Source: Candidatus Uhrbacteria bacterium
Lineage (GTDB): Bacteria; Patescibacteriota; Patescibacteriia; UBA9934; GWF2-40-263
Length of the DNA: 5,629 nucleotides
Direction of reading: 5' to 3'
NCBI GenBank assembly: GCA_016208545.1
Contig: JACQXU010000047.1
Coordinates: 1 to 5,629, forward strand
Made by a program: the position numbers and the translations under genes. Each line of letters begins with the position of its first letter. Position 1 is the first letter of the stretch. Shown one piece after another: positions 1-4,451 of the stretch. The notes under the pieces were generated by a model. That model had not been told where the DNA came from, did no database searches, and saw only the letters and a list, made by a program, of their open reading frames with translations.

Positions 1-410
1 CAGATTATCCGATCTTTGTCTTTGCTTGGGCCATAGTGGCCTAGCAGAACCTGATAAACAGTAGTCGTGTTGGAATAACCGAGCAGTTCGAGAGATTGTT
101 CTATTGAAAGGAGACCGAACCCGACAAGTTCTGTAAAGTTCCGACGTGCCGTTGGAATTCTTTCCCACTCGATCACACGGTAGCCCAGAAGTTCGAGAAA
201 GCACATGAGCTTTATGAGCTGTAGGCCGTTTGGAAGCGATTCTGCACTGTGGAGCCATCTAGTTACGGCTTTAGCTTTCACACCACAGAAGTCTGCAATT
301 GGTTGTCTGGCGTGTGCCGCTTTTTTGGACCCTTTCGGATGCCTTGATTCGAGTCTTGCGTTCAGGTCGTGTACACAATCTTCAAGGTGTCCACGGAATT
401 CTTCACTCAC
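1..410 (-). CDS. Partial HTH-type DNA-binding protein, GTG start, C-terminus beyond window
   Basis: A minus-strand frame starts at GTG (410-408) and stays open for 136 codons to the window edge. The start is supported by a GGAGG Shine-Dalgarno 7 nt upstream and by a near-consensus promoter. Residues about 37-82 read as a helix-turn-helix (IADFCGVKAKAVTRWLHS, then a helix NGLQLIKLMCFLELLGY). Residues about 94-125 look like a second, diverged copy (LLSIEQSLELLGYSN, then TVYQVLLGH), so the protein seems to have two DNA-binding units. No enzyme motif is visible. The layout resembles uncharacterised HTH proteins I recall from Patescibacteria, but I cannot name a family. Codon use stands apart: 8 of 19 leucines are CTC and none TTA/TTG, while the M23 gene in this window has no CTC among 29 leucines; AGA/AGG/CGG arginines are also common. 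This suggests separate ancestry. It may be a transcriptional regulator, possibly of itself; that is inference. Confidence 0.72.
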   Translation of the reverse strand, partial: MSEEFRGHLEDCVHDLNARLESRHPKGSKKAAHARQPIADFCGVKAKAVTRWLHSAESLPNGLQLIKLMCFLELLGYRVIEWERIPTARRNFTELVGFGLLSIEQSLELLGYSNTTTVYQVLLGHYGPSKDKDRII

Positions 411-417
411 ATAAATT

Positions 418-422
418 CCTCC
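418..422 (-). promoter_or_regulatory. Strong ribosome binding site for the HTH gene
   Basis: GGAGG on the minus strand lies 7 nt before the GTG start at 410. An ATG at 412-410 lies 5 nt from it but is followed at once by TGA, so only the GTG opens a long frame. This site decides the start codon. It is the only strong Shine-Dalgarno in the window. Confidence 0.75.
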
Positions 423-441
423 ATAATTCAACGGTTGTTTT

Positions 442-468
442 GTTCAAAGTGGCAAATCCACAATGAAC
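442..468. promoter_or_regulatory. Inverted repeat at the predicted transcription start, candidate operator or leader hairpin
   Basis: Two 11-nt arms, GTTCATTGTGG and CCACTTTGAAC in minus-strand reading, flank a 5-nt centre and pair at 9 of 11 positions, with a symmetric TT/TT mismatch in the middle. The element begins at the predicted start site of the HTH gene transcript. In DNA it could be an operator, perhaps for the HTH protein itself. In RNA it would be a hairpin at the 5' end. Neither role is proven. Confidence 0.45.
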
Positions 469-473
469 AGGCT

Positions 474-501
474 ATTTTACATATGTTTTGTTTTGTGTCA
501 A
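474..501 (-). promoter_or_regulatory. Sigma70-like promoter of the HTH gene
   Basis: On the minus strand TTGACA (501-496) is followed after 16 nt by TAAAAT (479-474). The -35 is a perfect consensus and the -10 matches 5 of 6. Transcription should begin near 467, giving a leader of roughly 57 nt. The promoter sits just beyond the hppA terminator, so the gene has its own transcript. Confidence 0.65.
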
Positions 502-514
502 TAGGTCTTAAAAG

Positions 515-547
515 AAAACTATCCTTCACTAAGTGAAGGATAGTTTT
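515..547. terminator. Rho-independent terminator of hppA, bidirectional in form
   Basis: A perfect inverted repeat with 16-nt arms (515-530 and 532-547, centred on 531) contains the stem ACTATCCTTCA / TGAAGGATAGT. Reading on the minus strand it follows the hppA stop by 46 nt and is trailed by a T-rich run (TTTTCTTTT). On the plus strand it also ends in TTTTT, so it could stop transcription both ways. It insulates hppA from the HTH gene. Confidence 0.85.
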
Positions 548-593
548 TGGTCAGCACTTCAAGACTTTGTGATTTTTGACTCCATGACTTTTT

Positions 594-2585
594 CTACACA
601 ATCAACGCAACAATCAACAACGCGACAATATTCAAAATTTTAATCATTGGATTGATGGCTGGGCCGGCCGTGTCTTTGTACGGATCGCCAACTGTGTCGC
701 CGGTTATTGCGGCTTTGTGAGTGTCCGAGCCCTTTCCGCCGTAGTTTCCAGATTCAATGAATTTTTTAGCATTGTCCCATGCGCCACCACCAGTTGTCAT
801 TGAAATTGCAACAAAAAGTCCAGTTATGATTGAACCAATCAATAAACCGCCAAGCGCTTCAGGACCAAGCAGAAATCCAACAACAATTGGAGACACAACA
901 GCCAAAACAGACGGAACTATCATTCTACGAAGCGCTGCTTGCGTTACAATATCAACCGCTTTTCCATATTCGGGTTTTGCAGTTCCCTGCATAATGCCTG
1001 GAATTTCGCGAAACTGGCGTCGTACTTCTTCAACAACAGCGCCAGCTGCTTTTCCAACAGCCTCCATTGCCATTGCGCCAAAAAGATATGTGACAAGCCC
1101 ACCCAAGAAAAGTCCTGCGATAACACGAGGATCAACAAGCGTGAATGAAATTTGAACACCTTCAGCTTCGATCGCATGAATATAATCTCCAAACAAAACT
1201 AGTGTTGCAAGACCAGCTGATCCGATCGCATAGGCTTTTGTGACAGCTTTTGTTGTGTTGCCAACTGCGTCAAGTGGATCAGTAACATCGCGAACTTCTT
1301 TTGGAAGCTCTGCCATTTCGGCAATTCCACCAGCGTTATCTGTAATTGGACCAAATGCATCCATTGCAACAATTATTCCAGTGAGTGAAAGCATTGCCAT
1401 TGCCGCGATCGCGATTCCGAAAAGTCCAGAGAATTGATATGAAACCAAAATTCCAAGAACGATTGTGAGAACCGGAAGCGCTGTTGATTTCATTGAAAGC
1501 GCAATTCCGGCAATGATATTTGTTCCATGGCCTGATTGAGAAGCTTTTGCGAGCTCCTGAACAGGTTTGTATGATGTTCCTGTGTAGAATTCTGTAATGA
1601 TTATCATAAGCGCTGTGACAATGAGCCCAACAAGCGCACTGAAATAAACATTGATTGAATTCAATCCTTCAACTCCAGAGAGCATTTTAGTTGTGACAGG
1701 ATAAAAACCGATTGCGGCAAGAACTCCAGCCACAATCAAACCTTTATACAACGCTTTCATTATTTTTTTATCAGCGCTGATTTTTATAAAAAATGTTCCG
1801 ATTATCGAAGCTATGATCGCAATTGCACCAAGCGCTAAAGGATAAATAATGATTGTTGGATTTCCTTCAAACAAAAGCGAAGCAAGAAGCATTGTTGCAA
1901 CTGATGTTACAGCGTATGTTTCAAAAAGATCGGCCGCCATTCCAGCACAGTCGCCGACATTATCGCCGACGTTATCAGCAATAACTCCAGGGTTTCGCGG
2001 GTCGTCTTCTGGAATTCCAGCCTCTGTTTTTCCAACCAAGTCTGCTCCGACATCAGCCGCTTTTGTGAAAATTCCGCCGCCCAAACGCGCAAACACGCTG
2101 ATGAGCGATCCGCCGAATCCAAGTCCGACAAGCGCTTGGACATCGCCTGTTGCCGCGTAAAATCCCGCGACTCCAATTAGCGCAAGTCCGACAACAAAAA
2201 GTCCAGTAACTGATCCGCCGCGAACCGCAACATCCATTGCCGCAGATAATCCGTGTTTTGCGGCTTCAGCGGTTCTAACGTTTGAACGAACTGAAACCGA
2301 CATTCCGATAAAGCCGGCAAGGCTTGATAAAACTGCTCCAACTAAAAATCCAATCGCGAGCGTCCAATTTAGAGCGAATCCTAAAATAAAAAAAATCACA
2401 ATTCCAATTCCAGCGATCATTTTATATTGGCGCGACATGTAAGCGTTTGCACCTTCTTGAATCGCAAGCGCGATTCCTTTCATTTTTCCTTCTCCGGCTG
2501 GACGTTTCAAAATCCATTGAATTAAAGCGACGCCATATAGAAGCGCGAGAATTCCTGCACCGATTGCGTAATAAGTTGTGGGCAT
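594..2585 (-). CDS. hppA: Membrane-bound proton-translocating pyrophosphatase, K+-independent type
   Basis: This 663-residue protein is full length for the family and very hydrophobic, with the expected array of about 16 membrane helices. It hydrolyses cytoplasmic pyrophosphate and uses the energy to pump cations across the cell membrane. Substrate and Mg2+ binding motifs are intact: DVGADLVGK (178-186), the EDD stretch (193-195), DNVGDNVGD (204-212), D219 and E222 in [20 protein letters not shown] (407-420), WDNAKK (603-608) and [10 protein letters not shown] (630-639). Lysine 446 in GNTTKAVTK, where K+-dependent enzymes have alanine, with T449, marks the K+-independent class, which is known to pump protons; the ion is inferred from this. 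The ATG at 2585-2583 matches the usual short N-terminus before the first helix. No Shine-Dalgarno precedes it; the leader is C/A/U-rich. The gene is transcribed alone from a promoter shared back to back with the M23 gene and ends at the hairpin 515-547. The stop is TAG. Confidence 0.97.
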   Translation of the reverse strand: MPTTYYAIGAGILALLYGVALIQWILKRPAGEGKMKGIALAIQEGANAYMSRQYKMIAGIGIVIFFILGFALNWTLAIGFLVGAVLSSLAGFIGMSVSVRSNVRTAEAAKHGLSAAMDVAVRGGSVTGLFVVGLALIGVAGFYAATGDVQALVGLGFGGSLISVFARLGGGIFTKAADVGADLVGKTEAGIPEDDPRNPGVIADNVGDNVGDCAGMAADLFETYAVTSVATMLLASLLFEGNPTIIIYPLALGAIAIIASIIGTFFIKISADKKIMKALYKGLIVAGVLAAIGFYPVTTKMLSGVEGLNSINVYFSALVGLIVTALMIIITEFYTGTSYKPVQELAKASQSGHGTNIIAGIALSMKSTALPVLTIVLGILVSYQFSGLFGIAIAAMAMLSLTGIIVAMDAFGPITDNAGGIAEMAELPKEVRDVTDPLDAVGNTTKAVTKAYAIGSAGLATLVLFGDYIHAIEAEGVQISFTLVDPRVIAGLFLGGLVTYLFGAMAMEAVGKAAGAVVEEVRRQFREIPGIMQGTAKPEYGKAVDIVTQAALRRMIVPSVLAVVSPIVVGFLLGPEALGGLLIGSIITGLFVAISMTTGGGAWDNAKKFIESGNYGGKGSDTHKAAITGDTVGDPYKDTAGPAINPMIKILNIVALLIVALIV

Positions 2586-2591
2586 AGAAGA

Positions 2592-2626
2592 AGTTTGTAG
2601 TGAGTAGTTTGTGGTTAATAGTTATG
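2592..2626. repeat. Degenerate 7-nt tandem repeat (AGTTTGT-like), five units
   Basis: Five consecutive 7-mers, AGTTTGT, AGTGAGT, AGTTTGT, GGTTAAT and AGTTATG, lie in the hppA leader, 7 nt before its ATG. Units 1 and 3 are identical and the others share the GT/TAGT phase. Transcribed from the hppA side this gives an ACTAC/ACAAAC-rich leader. A similar TAG-rich short-period stretch occurs at 4041-4064. Confidence 0.5.
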
Positions 2627-2649
2627 GATTTAAGACAAAAGATGAGGAT

Positions 2650-2678
2650 ATACTAGAAAAAAAAAGGCATTTTGTCAA
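2650..2678 (-). promoter_or_regulatory. hppA: Sigma70-like promoter of hppA
   Basis: Minus-strand TTGACA (2678-2673) is followed after 17 nt, including a T9 run, by TAGTAT (2655-2650). The -35 is perfect and the -10 matches 4 of 6. Transcription should start near 2643, giving a leader of about 58 nt that contains only one G. Its -35 is 7 nt from the -35 of the divergent M23 promoter. Confidence 0.6.
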
Positions 2679-2685
2679 AGTTTCA

Positions 2686-2714
2686 TTGACTGTTTGATCA
2701 TTTTTTGTTACTAT
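2686..2714 (+). promoter_or_regulatory. Sigma70-like promoter of the M23 peptidase gene pair
   Basis: TTGACT (2686-2691), a 17-nt spacer, then TACTAT (2709-2714). The start would fall near 2721, inside the 12-nt perfect palindrome TTAAGCGCTTAA (2716-2727), a possible operator. From this start the first ATG is about 173 nt away, but the peptidase frame is already open from 2720, which fits a start upstream of that ATG. Confidence 0.5.
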
Positions 2715-2737
2715 TTTAAGCGCTTAATAAGCTTTTT

Positions 2738-2893
2738 ATTCGAATCAAATTTAAACAATTCGTCGTCCGCACACTTCTTGGGTTTTTCAACGGACTCATA
2801 TTCTTTAAACGCTACGGTGGCACAGGTTTTGGCATTATAACCAAACCGCTTTCAATCGTAGGTTTTTTTTTAGTTCGCTGTATTGGAATTCCA
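2738..2893 (+). other. Probable N-terminal coding extension of the M23 gene, without a standard start codon
   Basis: In frame with the ATG at 2894 the sequence is open back to a TAA at 2717-2719, that is 58 codons. The translation is basic and hydrophobic (RIKFKQFVVRTLLGFF, then KRYGGTGFGIITKPLSIVGF, then LVRCIGIP) and runs smoothly into the RHLIYRI segment after the ATG, in the style of N-terminal regions I associate with CPR membrane-anchored M23 proteins. There is no ATG, GTG, TTG or CTG in this frame upstream of 2894. ATT at 2738 is the earliest plausible near-cognate codon and would add 52 residues. A T9 run at 2863-2871 could hide an indel, but the frame looks protein-like on both sides of it. 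If it is not coding, this is a long leader. Confidence 0.5.
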
Positions 2894-4036
2894 ATGTATC
2901 GCTTTACTTTTTTTATTCGACATTTAATTTACAGAATTGCGCGTCCGACAAAACATAAACTTTTGCGCATTATCACAAATCGTTACACAGTTCACGCAAT
3001 GATGGTTATTCTTGTTGGCGCGGTTGTGTTTGTAAATTTTGGCACACGCGAAGTTCGTGCACAGACGTTTGGGCAAAAAAGTATTTTGTATTCACTTGTT
3101 GCAGTTGATGATCTTCAAACAGTTGATGTTGTAACAGCCAGTGATCGAGTTGTGACAACTGGAACAAATGTTGCGTATCTTAAAGACACAATTTTGGACG
3201 CAAGTACACACGTTGATTTGAATTATTTTGATGAATCGTATGTGACTCCAACAACTGGCGCGGAAGGCACGACTGTTCCTTCTGTTCCTGTTCGCGAAGA
3301 AATCGAAATTTATGTTGTTCAAGAAGGAGACACACTTGGCCAAATTTCTGAAAAGTTTGGATTGAATTTAAGCACTGTTCTTTGGGCAAACAATTTAACT
3401 TTTCGCAGTACAATTCAACCAGGGCAAAATTTATCCATTTTGCCTTCAAATGGAATCTTATATACAGTCAAATCTGGCGACACTCTTTCACGTATTGCAC
3501 GTAGATACAATGTAGAGTCAGAAAAAATTCTAGAACAAAACAAAATTGCAAGCGCAGATCGTCTTTCAATAGGTGTTGAACTTTTGATTCCAGGTGGAGA
3601 ACCAATTTCTCAAGCGCCGCGACGTTCAGCACCAGTTGCAAATTTGTTTGTGTCCCCTTCCACTCAAAAAGTTACAGAAGGTTATTGGCTTTGGCCAACA
3701 GACTGGCGAGTTATTACGCAGTATTATAATTGGAGACACACAGGAGTTGATATAGACGGCGATTATACGACAAATAGCTATGCGGCTCGCGATGGAGTTG
3801 TGATTTACAGCGGCTGGCGCGGAGGATACGGACTGACTGTTGAAGTTGATCACGGTGACGGATATGTAACTCGATACGCACATCATTCGAAAAATTTTGT
3901 TTCAGTTGGAGATGTTGTGAAAGCTGGAGATGCGCTTGCTCGAACAGGAACAACAGGGCGTTCAACAGGTACACACTTGCATTTTGAAGTAATTAAAAAA
4001 GGTAAATTCCAGAATCCGCTTGATTATGTTAGGTAG
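2894..4036 (+). CDS. Membrane-anchored LysM-LysM-M23 peptidoglycan endopeptidase
   Basis: A cell-wall hydrolase of the M23 (LytM/gametolysin-like) zinc family, predicted to cut peptide cross-links in peptidoglycan on the outer face of the membrane. From the ATG it has 380 residues: a basic N-terminus (1-30), one membrane anchor (about 33-49), a linker, LysM 1 (about 138-183, YVVQEGDTLGQISEKFGL), LysM 2 (about 189-232, YTVKSGDTLSRIARRYNV) and a C-terminal M23 domain (about 265-380). Zinc ligands H282 and D286 (HTGVD) and H363 (HLHFE), and catalytic H330 (YAHH) and H361, are all present, so it should be active. LysM modules bind glycan chains and would hold it on the wall. GGA six nt before the ATG is only a weak ribosome site, and the open frame upstream suggests a longer N-terminus (see 2738-2893). 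Stop TAG. No terminator follows, so it is probably co-transcribed with the gene at 4077. No signal-peptidase site is obvious; the helix is more likely an anchor. Confidence 0.9.
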   Translation: MYRFTFFIRHLIYRIARPTKHKLLRIITNRYTVHAMMVILVGAVVFVNFGTREVRAQTFGQKSILYSLVAVDDLQTVDVVTASDRVVTTGTNVAYLKDTILDASTHVDLNYFDESYVTPTTGAEGTTVPSVPVREEIEIYVVQEGDTLGQISEKFGLNLSTVLWANNLTFRSTIQPGQNLSILPSNGILYTVKSGDTLSRIARRYNVESEKILEQNKIASADRLSIGVELLIPGGEPISQAPRRSAPVANLFVSPSTQKVTEGYWLWPTDWRVITQYYNWRHTGVDIDGDYTTNSYAARDGVVIYSGWRGGYGLTVEVDHGDGYVTRYAHHSKNFVSVGDVVKAGDALARTGTTGRSTGTHLHFEVIKKGKFQNPLDYVR

Positions 4037-4040
4037 TAGG

Positions 4041-4064
4041 AAAGTAGTAAAGTAGAAGAGTAGA
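4041..4064. repeat. TAG-rich 8-nt tandem repeat between the M23 and zinc-ribbon genes
   Basis: Three 8-mers, AAAGTAGT, AAAGTAGA and AGAGTAGA, follow further GTAG copies at 4033-4039. They fill most of the 40-nt gap between the two genes. The gap ends in AAGGG, 6 nt before the ATG at 4077, which may act as a weak ribosome site. The composition recalls the repeat at 2592-2626. Confidence 0.5.
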
Positions 4065-4076
4065 AAAGGGAAAATT

Positions 4077-4451
4077 ATGCAAACATGCAAGCAATGCAAA
4101 AAAGACGTTGAACTTTGGAACAAAAAGTGTGGCTCATGCGGTTTTCATCTTGTGCTTGAACCAGATGAAATGCGTCGTGCAAGATTTTTACGCGGCCCGT
4201 CTCTTGGAGCAATGTTTTTTACTCAAGGTTGGGCACTTGGCGCGAAACTCTATCTTTGGTTTCTTCTTTCGCTTGTTCCGATCGTTGGATTTGTTGTTTT
4301 ATTTTTGCTTTTAATTTTTGGCCGCCGATGGTCGTGGAAGTATGGAGCTTGGGCAAGTTGGGAAGAGTTTACTCGCCGTATGCGTTTACTTGATTTTTTA
4401 GCAGTTATTTGGGTTTTAATTTTGATTGGAATTTATTTTTGGATTCGTTAG
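4077..4451 (+). CDS. Small zinc-ribbon membrane protein of unknown function
   Basis: This 124-residue protein begins with a four-cysteine ribbon, C4-x2-C7-x10-C18-x2-C21, which should bind one zinc ion. A charged stretch (28-40) and a GPSLGAMFFTQGWALG segment (40-55) follow, then a membrane helix or hairpin (about 57-81), a polar Trp-rich part (RRWSWKYGAWASWEEF, 83-98) and a last helix (about 104-122). The pattern GAxFF, GxxxY, VPxxGF, then a Trp/Lys-rich stretch recalls small uncharacterised membrane proteins I have seen in Parcubacteria; I cannot give a family name. It lies 40 nt after the M23 gene with no terminator between, so it is probably in the same operon and may help or regulate the wall hydrolase; that is inference. 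Its TAG stop overlaps the stop of the convergent comM by 4 nt. The start is the only ATG that includes the full ribbon. Confidence 0.85.
   Translation: MQTCKQCKKDVELWNKKCGSCGFHLVLEPDEMRRARFLRGPSLGAMFFTQGWALGAKLYLWFLLSLVPIVGFVVLFLLLIFGRRWSWKYGAWASWEEFTRRMRLLDFLAVIWVLILIGIYFWIR

Noticed and set aside
205..414. Plus-strand open frame of 69 codons
   Set aside because: It lies antisense to the GTG-start HTH gene, is Cys/Ser-rich without a recognisable fold, and has no ribosome site. The minus-strand frame is better supported.
757..1155. Plus-strand open frame of 132 codons inside hppA
   Set aside because: Its Ser/Thr/Pro/Ala-rich sequence is what the reverse strand of a Gly/Ala/Val-rich membrane protein gives, and hppA is clearly the coding strand here.
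2728..2742. AATAAGCTTTTTATT as a terminator hairpin
   Set aside because: The stem would be only about five A-T pairs and it lies just after the predicted plus-strand transcription start, so termination there makes little sense.
2778..2893. TTG or GTG starts for the M23 gene at 2778, 2817, 2829 and 2883
   Set aside because: All are out of frame with the peptidase; the frame from 2778 meets TAA near 2838.
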